Part shown: positions 23,666 to 34,289 of the stretch, piece after piece
Position numbering within the stretch: the stretch's first letter is position 1
Layout of the letters: every line of letters begins with the position of its first letter
NCBI RefSeq assembly: GCF_052857255.1
Contig: NC_135505.1
Location: 47,270,507-47,334,506, forward strand
DNA length: 64,000 nucleotides
Direction of reading: 5' to 3'
Origin: Amblyomma americanum
Taxonomy: Eukaryota > Arthropoda > Arachnida > Ixodida > Ixodidae
The notes under the pieces: generated by a model
The model's input: the letters and a program-made list of their open reading frames with translations, nothing else
What the model was told of the DNA's origin: nothing
Database searches by the model: none
Position numbers and translations under genes: made by a program

Positions 23666-24490
23666 GCACCACGGGACAGTGTGGTGGTGCAGCCACAGGG
23701 TGGCACGCCGCCACGCTGAAGGCTCGAAATGCTACCGCAATGTAGCTATTGCTACAAAAGGCAGTTGAAGAAAGGCTGTTTATAAGCAACCGAGACTTGA
23801 GACTCTGTGCACTCCTTCAAACTTTTTGTGTGCAGTAGGTTTTAAGCCCTTTGATAATTGGGCTTTGCTCTTCCAGCTCTCGCACAATATCGGCCAATAG
23901 CAGTACCATGGCACCACACATACAAATGGCCGGAGCTCAGGGCTCGCCAGAGCCTGACTCTATGGTGCCGCAAACCTCCTCAAACATGCGCGGCGTGCGG
24001 TTTCGCATACACAGCTCAATCAATACCTGTGCAACCCACCGAGGCGCCATCGAGGCGCTCCCTGCATCGGCTTTGCCGTCTCCGCTGACAGTAAAAGGAA
24101 TCTCCTCAGCGGTAAAAGGTCATCGGCCTCTTGCGACTATGGCAAGGTTGTTCGCGGTCCCATTTCCCATGGCCCTAGGCAGTGTCCTAAGCACGCGATG
24201 CGCTGTCATTGTTCTAACCCCTTGTGCATGGCCGGTCAGCAGGGGACGAGACAGTGAGACGCCAGCAGCGAGCGGGGGCAGTGATAAACCATCTGCGTGT
24301 GGTGGCGGCCAGTGCACTGCAACGATTTGGCGCCAGAGCCGAAAGCATTAGCGCGGGCGTCGCGCCTTTCAGTAAACTCCCCTCTACTTCCCATGGAGAC
24401 AACAGCTCTCGGAAAAAGGTGGAAACGACCCACCAGCGCTGTGGGCTTCCAACATACCACAAACAAATTGTTGGGAGTAAATCGGTCTTG
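23590..24490. other. GC-rich block with a 167-codon open frame, no recognised gene
   Basis: Base composition is clearly more GC-rich than the flanks. A plus frame at 23851-24351 is open for 167 codons, but minus frames are open over the same bases, as expected in GC-rich DNA. No domain, splice signal pair or homologous family is evident. It could be an old retroelement or a promoter-like island. Confidence 0.35.
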
Positions 24491-25279
24491 AAGTGGAAAT
24501 CTATCAAGAGCTGAAACTGTGGTGGCCACAAGACAAGGATTCTGAGGAAAGACAGCAGACACGCGAATGTTATATTTTCACGTCACGTCATATCAACAAG
24601 ACCAAACTAGCACGTTGGCCATCGAGAGTGCATCATTTCTTTGAGAATCGTTTGGGCATTGGGGGTGCTGGTTTTCCCAATCCACACCCTGGCTTGCACT
24701 GTTCTCTCTGAAGGGTGCTGTTGTATTTGTGATACTGGCCCTGAAGTCATTGAGTCAGTGTAGCGGCAACATTTTGCCTTTGTTATGCCATGTCAGGTAG
24801 AAAATGCAACTTTCAGCCTGCTTGACTTGAACTTGTTGGCTATGGCCGGTGGGTGGGAATGACTTGAGTGATCCACGCAGAGCAAAGTGAATGTCGTGCC
24901 AGGAGTCATGTGGCAACAATAGTTCAGTCGGCACTGAGAAGTCAAGTCAATAGCTCAGATCAAAACTTGGGGCCTTCCTAACCGCGTTTTTAAGAAAAAA
25001 ATGTGATAGCATTTAGGTTGCATGCTGCGGTGCTTAGAATGAGTGCCCAACGTTCTTGTAATTTTCCCACCAACACTCCGGTTGGAATGGGCTCCAATGC
25101 CCTTGTATGGTATGGATGAGTAATCACTTTTCATTACTTTCCATTGGATTATCATAAATGATTTTACTAATCTGACCCACTAATCCACCTTATCCATTTT
25201 GTGGGGTGGGGCTACTTGGAAAATTTTTAGTCTCTTAATATTTTTGAGTTTTGGCAATTTTGGCAGGTGGCCACCTGTC

Positions 25280-25410
25280 ACGGCAGGCAGGTTGTGATGA
25301 CGTCACAAGGTCACCTGACCTCTCGACCAATCAGGGTAGCTCATCAGAGCAGGTTGTGGTGACATCACCAGTTCACGTGACCTGTCTCGACCAATCAGGG
25401 AATTTCTTGA
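25280..25410 (+). repeat. Tandem duplication with CCAAT and CRE-like motifs
   Basis: Two units share GCAGGTTGTG(A/G)TGAC(G/A)TCAC, TCAC(C/G)TGACC and CTCGACCAATCAGGG. Unit one holds a perfect TGACGTCA; both hold CCAAT. Whether these motifs act as transcription-factor sites is unknown. Confidence 0.6.
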
Positions 25411-25639
25411 CGGAGAAGCCGGAAATTTTGTGAGATGACAGCCCAAATGCTGTTGCATTAATATCTCCAGGTCAGCAGCATGCAGAAACAGCCGTGCTGT
25501 TGGAAATTTCATACGTGAATGTAATAAATTAACTGGAATGCATGCACATTATCAATAGGATGCAGCAGAAAGTCAGCAATAAAGTCAGAAAGGAAGGTGC
25601 TGGAGCTAGAGAAATCTGAACTAGGACAAAACCGAAAAA

Positions 25640-25790
25640 AAAAATGGCGGTGGTTTAGCTTTGGTTAAACCTGGAGTGATGCGATAGCTACAGCTGGCCC
25701 AGTGAAACTTGGTCATGTGACGGACCACGTGATCAGCCACGGCGCCGTGCTTCCGGCAGCTGCTCCTGCCTGCGCCGCCACCCTTTTGTA
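25640..25790 (+). repeat. Repeat family Y, copy 2
   Basis: Same order of motifs as 23520-23665 (GTGGTTTAGCTTTGGTTAAACC, GATAGCTACAGCTGG, CACGTGATCAGCCACG). It is preceded by a ten-base A run at about 25633-25643. Confidence 0.6.
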
Positions 25791-26145
25791 ATGTTTGAAA
25801 TAAATTTCTTCCAGTGACAGGAATGTGGAACTTTATGTTTGGTTCTGCTTGCCATTCTGGGTCTTATTGCACTAAAAAAAAATCTCACAGTATCTTTGTT
25901 CTGTCATGCTTTTGCGATCATAGAAATGAATATGAGGTGATTGCAGTTGATCTGGAGCTTGTTGGGGCAGCTGTCCTCCAGATTGTGCACTGTAAAGTTG
26001 CGGCAGTGCTGATTGATAAAGGAGTCAGCGCAAACCTGTTCTTCTGTGTTTTTGACTTCCTGAAATACCATGAAACAGCATGTAATGGGGCACAAATTCC
26101 ACTGGCTTGTTAATTCAAACTGTTCATATGTTTTTTCAGTACAGG

Positions 26146-26262
26146 ATTGCAAACCGCGAACACGAGGTGAGGGGACGGGATGTGCGCTGTGTCGTCTTGT
26201 AAAAAAAAGAAGGCTCTCATGTTATCCTCTCATTTCGTCCGTGCTCGTGGTTTGCACCTCAT
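26146..26262. repeat. Short foldback
   Basis: GGATTGCAAACCGCGAACACG on the left and GTGCTCGTGGTTTGCACC on the right are near-complementary and enclose about 70 bases. It may be a Penelope-end relic like the larger foldback at 29002-29370. Confidence 0.4.
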
Positions 26263-27739
26263 ATACTCACCCTGAACATATAGTACATGTCCATCCAATA
26301 TGAAAGGGAATTAGGTTTGAGTGTCCAATTAATGACTACTCCATAATTATGTATGACCAGAACTCTTTCATGTTTTTGAACTAGTTTTACTCTCGGCATG
26401 TAGTATCCTAGAGTAATTTTAAACTTTATTGGAGAAATAATACAAACATTTGTCTTTTGGTGCAAACTGGTTGTTGTCTTTTATATTCAAGTGACCTGTA
26501 CCAACAAGCCCAGCAACAATTACTGTTTGTACATAATCTCTTTGAACTATTACATCAATGTCTAGTTTTTCATGTGCAAATATCAGTGACTCACAAACAA
26601 CCTGCTGAGTAGACTTTTTAGGGTTTGTTCTGCATAACCTGTCCTGTCATTCAAAAAACAAAACTTTTCCTAAAGATTACATTGTGATTTCTCACATCTG
26701 TGCTGTTGTTTTGATCTTTGCAGTTGAGGCAAAAAAATGCTTCCGACACCTTTTGTGCACAAGAATAAGGGTTTCATATTTTTTCTGCACACACAATGCT
26801 GCCTTCGTCACTTGAAAAGTGAAAAGATAAGGTTAAATTTGTTGATGTGCCACATGTAAATTAAATTTTGATGTATGGTAATTGAAAACAGCATATCATT
26901 GTCCTTTATTTAGGAATGCCATTTCTTTTTTGTGCTTGCATGTGTTATGTTTGAATGTCATGCTTTGTCATATCCAGAACAACGAATAGTATGATGCCCC
27001 GCTAGAGGGCTCTTTTCAGGATGGAGAGCAGAAACCACACACGGAATAGAGCCAAACAAATTATCAGAACTGGATGCCCCCACTCACCCAGAGGTGTTGG
27101 AAAAGAGTTTGGATGCCACTGCGGTGGTCCGGTGCCTGGAGTTTGTCTTCGCTGTGTCAGCGCTGATAGGGGCGGTTGACCGCAGCGAGTTGCATACGTT
27201 GACGGGCAGAGTTCGCGGCTGATCTTTGCATGGTAGATCGTTGTCTCCCGGGAGGCGAGGCTGGGTTGGCCTCTTCTAGTGATGTCCCTCGCTCCTCTCC
27301 CCAACGTCCTTGTATGCCTTCCTCCTCAGCTTGGGTCCTTTCTTCTTTTCTTCTTCTCCGACTTCTTGGTCTCCCCGAAACGGATGTTGTCGTCGTTGAT
27401 GTCAGCGCGTCATCTACACATTCCCACGTGTTGTTCCTCGAACCATCTCTAAGGGGCACAAAGGGAAGGAGTCAGTGAAATTGTTGGAAGGTCGATGACT
27501 CCTGCATTGCGCGCAGCGTAAGCCTGTCCGACCGACCATAAGCAGCCATCACAATATCAGAGTATCGTTGTCGGCAAAAATTGATTCTTTCTGGTTACGC
27601 TGACTTTCTTCCGGCAGAAAAAGACATATTTATAGCTGAGAAAATTGGATTTGAGAATTTCCCCGCAATCAGACTCAAACTCGTGATGTCTACACTGAGA
27701 GCATACAAAGGAAGCCAATATTCACCGAAACCAAGGAGC

Positions 27740-27930
27740 ATTAGGCAACGTTTTTAGTGTTTTTTTTCTCCATAATTTGTGGTGTTGATAAATGGGAAAT
27801 TAATAGTGTGGTCATTTTATTACTGAAAGATAATTGATTATAAAGTATGAGGAAAAACAATCACTTGCCACTGGTGGGATCCAAACCCACGATCTCTATG
27901 GTGGCAGCAGTCCAGTCTGCTGCTTTTGGG
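27740..27930 (-). repeat. SINE-like retroposon with tRNA B-box-like segment
   Basis: Read leftward: GAGATCGTGGGTTTGGATCC (B-box-like) and CACCAGTGGCAAGTGATTG, then an AT-rich tail with TTTATCAACACC and an A/T run. It resembles tRNA-related tick retroposons. Boundaries are uncertain. Confidence 0.5.
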
Positions 27931-28085
27931 GGCATTTAAGTGTACTTGTGACCTAACCTTGAGAGTGTTCACCGGCACCACCCTCATCCACAGCGGCGGA
28001 CATAGTACGTCCTGTATTACCGCGAGCGCACCACATGGAACGTGATCGAACAGTGAGGGCGGCTGAGAACCCTCTTATGCTACCT

Positions 28086-28180
28086 ATGGCAAAGGACAGG
28101 GTTAATTGGAGAGGCATGGGAGAGGCCTCTGCCCTGGAGTGGGCGTAGTCAGGCTGATGATGATGATGACGATGACATTA
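28086..28180 (+). mobile_element. RTE 3'-terminal fragment, copy E (plus strand)
   Basis: The plus strand reads AAAGGACAGGGTTAATTGGA, GGCATGGGAGAGGCC and TCAGGCTGATGATGATGATG. This is the exact mirror of the minus-strand copies, with its (TGA)n tail at 28153-28177. It is the only RTE copy here oriented with the PACS gene. Confidence 0.88.
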
Positions 28181-28699
28181 AGACTGCCAGATTCGAGGCC
28201 CTCGTTAAGGTGTTCACCAGACAAGAGGAGGAAGATGAGCCCCTCACTTCCCTTTCCTTGTCTACACTGAGAAAGACAAATTGCCTCCATTTTGAAGCGA
28301 ATGACAGCGTCACAGAGTCTATGGGATCCGCATCCAAAATTTGTTGTTGATATGCGCACTTTGCTTGCAAAATCAGCTGCTGATGACGCCACCTGCGTTT
28401 TGCTTTGTGGCTCTTCTAGCTTATAAAAATTTTGTTTTTGATGAGAGTGGTCTCTTTGCCGTTGCAATGCCATAGTCTGTTGATGCAGGCCAAACTCAAT
28501 CTATCTGTTCTGCCGCTATATGCTGAGCGTCTGTGAGTGCATTTGCGTTTGTGGCCTATTTCGCTACAACACTGTAGCAGAAACAAAACATTTGAATTCA
28601 TCACAACTGCAGCTTCTATTAATAATTTTATTGAGAACAGAGTGCAGTACTGGGAATTTAGGAGCTTGTTTGAATTAAAGGAGTATAGACACCTAATTT

Positions 28700-28935
28700 T
28701 GGTGACATGTTTTCTTCTCGACAATGATGCGGAAGACACTACTATGCATGAATCACCATTAGAGCCGCTAAATGATTTATAATCGAATTTTTCTGTCATA
28801 CTGTTTCGGTTCCGGGTTCAACAGCCAAATGATGGCTGTGACGTCAAAAGTTTGGTTATAGTCCAATGAGGCATGGAAAAAGTGCGATATATCGCTGTTT
28901 CATCGTTTTAATTCACTACTGTGCTGGAGCCAGCC
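28700..28935 (-). repeat. Unnamed dispersed repeat family X, copy 3 (inverted)
   Basis: On the minus strand, GACGTCACAGCCATCATTTG GCTGTTGAA and GATTATAAATCATTTAG match family X copies at 20195 and 21600 in order and spacing. Confidence 0.5.
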
Positions 28936-29001
28936 TTCCTGAAGAGCTGGAATGGCAAAGAATTTAGTCAAAAGAGCTACAACTGGGGCTAGTTGGAAAT
29001 G

Positions 29002-29370
29002 CATCCTTGAAGGTATTGGTGAGAGCTACCAAAATACGGAAAGGGACGAACACACAAGACAAACGCTTTCTAACAACTGTTTATTCTCTGAAGAAGCATG
29101 ACTATATACACATATTAACGTCAAATCATACACAGAGAGGGAAGAGCACACGACGCTGACAAGAGCGATATGAAGTAAAAATATATAATAAAAAAATCAA
29201 CACATGCCTTTACAACAGCCGAAGATTGCCTCTTCTGTGTATGACTTGACGTTAATATGTGTATATAGGCATGCTCCTTCAGATAATAAACAGTTGTTAG
29301 AAAGCGCTGGTCTTGTGTGTTCGTCCCTTTTCGTATTTTGGTAGCGCTCACCAATACCTTCAAAGAATGT
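29002..29370. repeat. Large inverted repeat (foldback), probably paired Penelope ends
   Basis: The left arm at about 29002-29138 (TTGAAGGTATTGGTGAGAGC, CTTTCTAACAACTGTTTATT, CACATATTAACGTCAA) and the right arm at about 29233-29370 are reverse complements with only scattered mismatches over roughly 130 bp. The loop is about 95 bp and AT-rich. Penelope-like elements often carry their terminal repeats in inverted orientation, so a solo inverted pair of PLE ends is the likeliest origin. The arms could form a long hairpin RNA if transcribed within the PACS intron. Confidence 0.75.
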
Positions 29371-29810
29371 AGAACCAGCGAATATTTCAACTTTCCATGT
29401 CTTTTGGCCAGTGAAGTATTTAAACCAACCTGATCTTGGGAACTACTGATTTTTTATGGTAAATTACACAGTAATCTGTGAATAGTTTGATTTTTACAGG
29501 AATTTCACAGGCAGTGTCATTTGTGAAGATTAAAAAAGAGTGGTCAAAGAACCGATCCCTGAGGAATTCCAGACTCGACTAAAGCAGGTCTAGAGGAGGC
29601 ATTATCAATCTTAACATTCTGACGACGGACAAGAGATAAGCTTCAATCCACGCTATCAAGCTATCATTTTTAAGTAGCGATTTTAGCTTTAATAATAGTT
29701 TAGGATGAGACATGCAATCGAAAGCTTTTTTGAAGTCTAAAAAAATAATGTCGACCTGGCTACACTTATCTAATGCTGCAGCAAGATTGTGAATTGTTTC
29801 AAGTAGTTGT

Positions 29811-30816
29811 CAGTGGTGCTCCAGTTGTGCCATTTGCACCATTCTGATAAATATACTTTTTACTGCTCCAGACTGCTCCAAAAAGCGGAAAATTGATCAA
29901 TATTGTGCCTTAGTTGCGCCAAAAACAAGACGCTGTCGCGGGAAAAACAACTATTTTTGTAACCGTTCAGGCTTTCAGTTGACAACCTACTAAAACATTT
30001 TCGCAGTTGGCAACGCAAAGCACAGGTGGGCTGGCTGGTGAGAGTTTAGCAGCCAGTTTATTCGTGTACATGGAGGAAGGAAAGAACTTTGGAGAAACGG
30101 TTGTCACATTTTTTGAAGCCTTCTCCCCCTACTTAGCCGCCATCCCAGCGCGCTTGCACATGTGCAGCAGGCATTGCAGCAGATGATTCAGCTGTGCCTA
30201 TTGTTACTATTCGCTGCGCCATCTGCCAAAGACTCGCAGTAGTCCTTCCAAAAGAGCGTGACTTCCGGTGTGCGGCTCGGAAAGCGAGGGTCTTTACCGA
30301 GTTTTCCTTCCTCCATGTTCGCGCGTCATGTCGGCTGCATCATGTTGGTCACCCCTGAAGAGGGCTGAAGAAGTATCTTCTGGGTTGAACAAAAGATTGG
30401 ATCAGGTCCAACGAGGTGAAGCTTTGTTGGAACAAAGGAATTTCGACATTGCTGATTTACTTCGCGAGCTTGATGAATTTGTAAAAAAATTCCAAGAGGT
30501 ATTGAGATAGTGCCATTATGAACAAAGAACGGTTCTAGTGAACGTGTCCTTTAGTCTTTTAGTGAAGCATGCTTGGCTGAACTTGCGTGCAGGACAGTGC
30601 CAGCATTAATAAAATGTTTTGTCTCTCTTTTTTTGTGAACAGCTTTCTTCTTTTTTTTCTTGCTAGCTACTCATGGCTGAACCTGATCTCGTTAGTAACA
30701 AACTCTTCTGGGTGACTCCTTTATTCTGTTTGGGCTGTTCCCAGGTTGCTGCGCAGTTTTTCTGCTCCAAAAATCGCTCCAGGACTTGGTTGGAGCAATT
30801 GACTAGACCACCACTG
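29811..30816. mobile_element. hAT-like non-autonomous DNA element inserted in a LINE
   Basis: The ends are CAGTGGTGCTCC on the left and, inverted, CAGTGGTGGTCT on the right, matching hAT-style CAGTGG termini. Multiple GCTCCA motifs lie in both subterminal regions. Flanking AGTTGT/AGTTGG is a 6-base duplication with one mismatch. Excising the element plus one copy restores the LINE codons V-T-Q-L-L-E across the junction, which fixes both ends. There is no transposase. The interior holds a small plus-strand ORF with flanking promoter-like and poly(A)-like sequence, described separately. Confidence 0.75.
30328..30510 (+). CDS. Unrecognised 60-codon coiled-coil ORF inside the hAT-like insert
   Basis: I do not recognise this protein. 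From the second methionine (30328; an upstream ATG at 30268 would add 20 residues), it reads MSAASCWSPLKRAEE, then a leucine-rich amphipathic helix (LNKRLDQVQRGEALLEQ, DIADLLRELDEFVKKFQEVL). There are no membrane segments. A GC-rich stretch with CTTCCGG precedes it. A stop and a 3' region with AATAAA at about 30608, followed by GTTTTGTCTC, come after. The compact arrangement looks like a complete small transcription unit or a processed copy captured by the transposon. It lies in the same orientation as PACS, within intron 1. Expression is unproven. Confidence 0.4.
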   Translation: MSAASCWSPLKRAEEVSSGLNKRLDQVQRGEALLEQRNFDIADLLRELDEFVKKFQEVLR

Positions 30817-32821
30817 AGTTGGGTTACTGTGGACAGCCCCTTTCGAAACCCGTGCTGCCGCATATCAGTTACTTTGTTTTTGTCAAGGAAAACGGAGATG
30901 TGTTTGGTAATGATACGCTCGAGTGATTTTCCGCATGTGCACAACAGTGAAATGGGTCTAAATGATGCGGTTTGCGACAGGTCGTTAGTTTTTGGGATAG
31001 GTGTTCTTTGGGCATATTTCCAGTCGGTTGCAAGTTCGGCGGATGCCAAGGATTTGTTAAACATGAGGGTCAGGTATTTTGCGCACCATTTGGCATACCT
31101 TATTAAAAAACAGTTTGGTATCCCATCTACACCAGGTGACTTTGTAGCATCTAGGTTTAGTAATAGCGAAAGTACACCTTCCTCTTGAGCGAAAACATTA
31201 CCAGTAGCTAGGAGGTCATCGTAGTGGGTAAAATTTGGCTTAAATCCAGCATAGCGAGTAAAAACAGAGTAAAAATAATCATTAAGGGCATTTGTAATAG
31301 CAGATTTGTTCGTTGTTACCACATCGTTCAGGCACATACTATGTAGGGTTTGTTTTTGGGGGAAATGTGACGCTGGAACTTTCCTGGGGATGAACGTAGA
31401 AAATTTTTCAGGGACACATTTTGGTAATGAGTTTTTGCCTTCTTGATGCTGTCTTTCAGTAGTGCACGCCAGTCGCGCATTTCGTTTGCGTTGGCTGCGG
31501 ACGGGTGTTTCTTATGTTGCTTTCTTGCTGATTTCAACTTTCGTCCAAGCCGGACGATTTGTTTGTTGTTCCAAGGGCTAGTATTGCGCAGTATCTTTCG
31601 CGTAAAGGGGCATGAAGTCAGCATAACTATTAAAACTTGTCCCTGAAAAAGCACTATAAGTGGTCAACAGAATAATGGTTTGAATCACAGAGAGAAACAA
31701 AGCCTGCAAATGAGCTGTCCAGTGCATCTAATATATCAACATCGCTAGCACGAGAAAAGACTGGGAAAACACATTCTTGTCTTTCTTGCTGCGGAAGGAT
31801 ATTCAGCTGCATTGAGAGACAGATCATCTTATGATCTGAATTGCCTTCAAAAATGTGGATTTTTGGTTTCATCGAAGAATGGATCTGCTGACAAGAATCA
31901 GGCTTAACGTAGATAACTCTTTGTTCTGTATTGTTGTTTGTGGGTTGTTTCACTAACTGAGAGAGGTCGTGAAATAAGATAAGATCGACAAGTGGTTCTG
32001 CTGCTCGAGACAGGGCATACGGGCATGTGTAAGCCTCCGGAGTCCTCCACCCAGAAATGTTTTTTTTGGAGCAAGATGGCACTAAAATCTCTGAAAACTG
32101 TTTTATTCGTCAAAATTTCTATTGCTAGAAGCACTACAAGAAGAACCCTAGTGCTGAAAAATGTACTACGAACGAAGCCAAATTCTATACTGAAACCAAA
32201 GCTTGTGTTTCTGACCTAAACGTTTAGAGCAGTGAACATTTGCAAGTATCCAAAACGAAGAGGCCATGTCGAGGTGCTCCAGTTCTTCCAGTCAACATGA
32301 CGTCGAAAAAGGACCAAAAAGTTATTTTTGAAATCGCAAACACCCTAGTATAATATATTTTCTGAAAGGTAAAGAAATTCTCTTTTAGGTGATCGCAAGA
32401 TCTCAAAATTTAATTTTTTAACAGAACAAAGTCTCCCCCTACCTTAATTGACCTGTTTGATTTCGAAGGTTTCCTTCATAGGGTTCTCTGCACCGTCAAA
32501 GTATTGCAGCATATGTCAGGACACCTGGAATGCATGATGAGCAAGAACACTTTGGTATCAATAGCAAGCCACATGCCTGTCACTTTCTTCTACTGTCCAG
32601 TGCCTTGTTTTTGCGAACAAGCTTACTCAACAAGAAGTTTTGTTTAGACTTCCTCATGGTGTCTGCATCAACATAGCAGACTGTCCAGGGCAGAAGAACA
32701 GATTGGTTCGCACAACGCTTGAGCTTTCTTCCCCTGGAAGGGTTGGTGGATGACCTTGCAGTGCTGAGAGGATGTGAATGCCATGTTTGAGTGTTTTATT
32801 TGTCTATCCTCTCTCATGCAG

Positions 32822-32909
32822 GCAATGCTCATTCACGCTGACCCGTCTGCTTCTGCTGCGGCCGCTGGGCAGTGAAGTCTCGGCCATTAGCATCGCAGTC
32901 AGGATGCAG
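32822..32909 (+). CDS. PACS: PACS coding exon 2
   Basis: Bounded by CTCATGCAG on the left and GTGGGTG on the right. The first base completes an arginine codon from exon 1, then 29 codons follow: QCSFTLTRLLLLRP and GSEVSAISIAVRMQ. These match the PACS segment that in vertebrates reads CSLTLKKL...VVIAVKMQ, part of the cargo/adaptor-binding region. The exon ends in phase 0. It lies between a decayed LINE ending near 32150 and the Gypsy element starting at 34032. Confidence 0.93.
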
Positions 32910-34031
32910 GTGGGTGAAGCTGCTTTCTCCTTTTGCTGCGGTCCAGGGGATTGCCAGTATTGCCACAGGCTGCTGTTTTGGTGCTGTTCTCCCTCCAGTG
33001 ACGGCCAGCCGTGTTTGAGATTAGTCCATAAGTAGACTAGTCATAACTTATGTGATAACAGATGTCATTCACTGTTCCCTTCTTTCAACACGAGTGAGTA
33101 TGGTTCGCAGTAGCGTTCCTCACAGAAGTCTCCGAGGAATTTTAACATTTTTTCACTGTTTTACATTCTTCTAAAAGTGCTGAAGCCTGCTTCTACCTCT
33201 CAATATGAATTGATTGGATTTCAGTTTGAAATGCTTCATCGTTCAAGTGCATAGCTCCAAGTATGAGAAGGTACAGATTAGGGGGCTGATTTCAGTATGC
33301 AAGGACTGTAAAATGAGCTGATAATTTTTAAAGTCCTTTCTTTTCTTGACAAACTGAGGTGCTGTAATAGATAACCTTCACTTGTTATCACTGACTTGCT
33401 TCAAGAACTTTTTTTAAGCGGCAGCTTTTGTAGACTTAAAGGATTTGTAGCTGCTCCCAATGTCACCGTTGCAGTGCTGTGGAAAGTGCCTGCTATTGCC
33501 TTGCTTCGGAAACACAATTGATCAGTTAGTGTTCTCCATTGTTTTAATAGCCACAGTGGCATGTAATTGTTGCTATCCTACCTTGATGGCAGTGACTAGA
33601 TTAGCTTCCCGTTCCAACTTTCAGTTCAGATTCACCTGGTAGGATTTTTTTTCTATCACTACTGACTATTGTAACAAGGTTGGCAGGCTCCTTATTGGCT
33701 CAATCCTGCGCCCGTGCCCATTCTTTTAAAGCTACTGGTGACCTAGTATTAACTTGCAAGCATAGTTAACAACTTTTTACCGGCTTATTCTTTTTGCAGC
33801 TTCATTGATGGATGCATTTTGCCACAGGGGCTCCCTTTCCAGTGTTCTGTTCGTGTCTTTCTTGCGCTTTGAATTTTTTTTACTTGCTGCTTCCCTGGTA
33901 ATGAAATTAGCTTTGTTCTAACTGCATTTCCTTAGTGTTACAGGTAGTCGCTATCTATACTCTGTTTCAGACATCAGGTGAATGCTGTGAAAGGTACAGT
34001 AGTCCGCATCAAAAATTAAAGGGACGCATAT

Positions 34032-34238
34032 TGTCACGGGTCGTTCAGACGACGCGGATCGAAGGCACGATAGGGAACCAGGACCACAATAGCAGGCGCC
34101 AGAGACAGGCCAAGCGGTCGCGGACGGGCTCACGAGCGAGTTCTGCTGATCTTCTACCTCTTCACCGTCAATCGGCACCCAGCTGGTTGAAGATGACGTT
34201 AAGTGCAAAATGAGGGAGTAATTATAACACACGCGACA
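34032..34238 (-). repeat. 3' LTR of Gypsy element 1
   Basis: 207 bp, TG...CA ends. Compared by eye with the 5' LTR there are about eleven substitutions, and this copy keeps 23 bases (about 34105-34127) that the other lacks. Confidence 0.93.
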
Positions 34239-34289
34239 CTGCTCCCCTCCCGAAAGGCGCATCGTCACGATGCACAGAGAGGGAAAATT

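Larger units (their letters stand above)
29540..32150 (-). mobile_element. Decayed LINE of the CR1/L2/Jockey group, split by a hAT-like insert
   Basis: Leftward from about 32150: an endonuclease remnant (FHDLSQLVKQPT and GNSDHKMICLSM, the SDH motif, 31654-32082), a linker (31328-31654), then the reverse transcriptase (DATKSPGVDGIPNCFL, FRPISLLCTCGKSLERII, QHGFRKGLSTVTQL; 30840-31337). The frame resumes at 29810 as LETIHNLAAALDKCSQ and VDIIFLDFKKAFDCMSHPK and decays after IPQGS-equivalent sequence near 29570. Frameshifts at about 31330 and 31654 separate the parts. The catalytic YADD region is lost. The 1,006-bp gap is the insertion at 29811-30816. Confidence 0.8.
13244..32821 (+). other. PACS: PACS intron 1 (about 19.6 kb)
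   Basis: Runs from the GC donor GCATGT to the acceptor CTCTCATGCAG. Between 13244 and 15817 I see no gene. The short frames there have no domains, and the first ~180 bases are still CpG-rich. The stretches 18936-20194, 24500-25280, 26300-27740 and 32151-32821 also show nothing I can name; overlapping frames at 27002-27478 on both strands have no motif. The remainder is repeats listed separately. Confidence 0.75.

Noticed and set aside
25280..25410. TGACGTCA and CCAAT motifs as an enhancer
   Set aside because: They occur inside a tandem repeat unit with no other evidence of regulatory function.
30673..31188. 171-codon plus-strand frame
   Set aside because: It runs across the hAT-like insert border and is antisense to the LINE reverse transcriptase.
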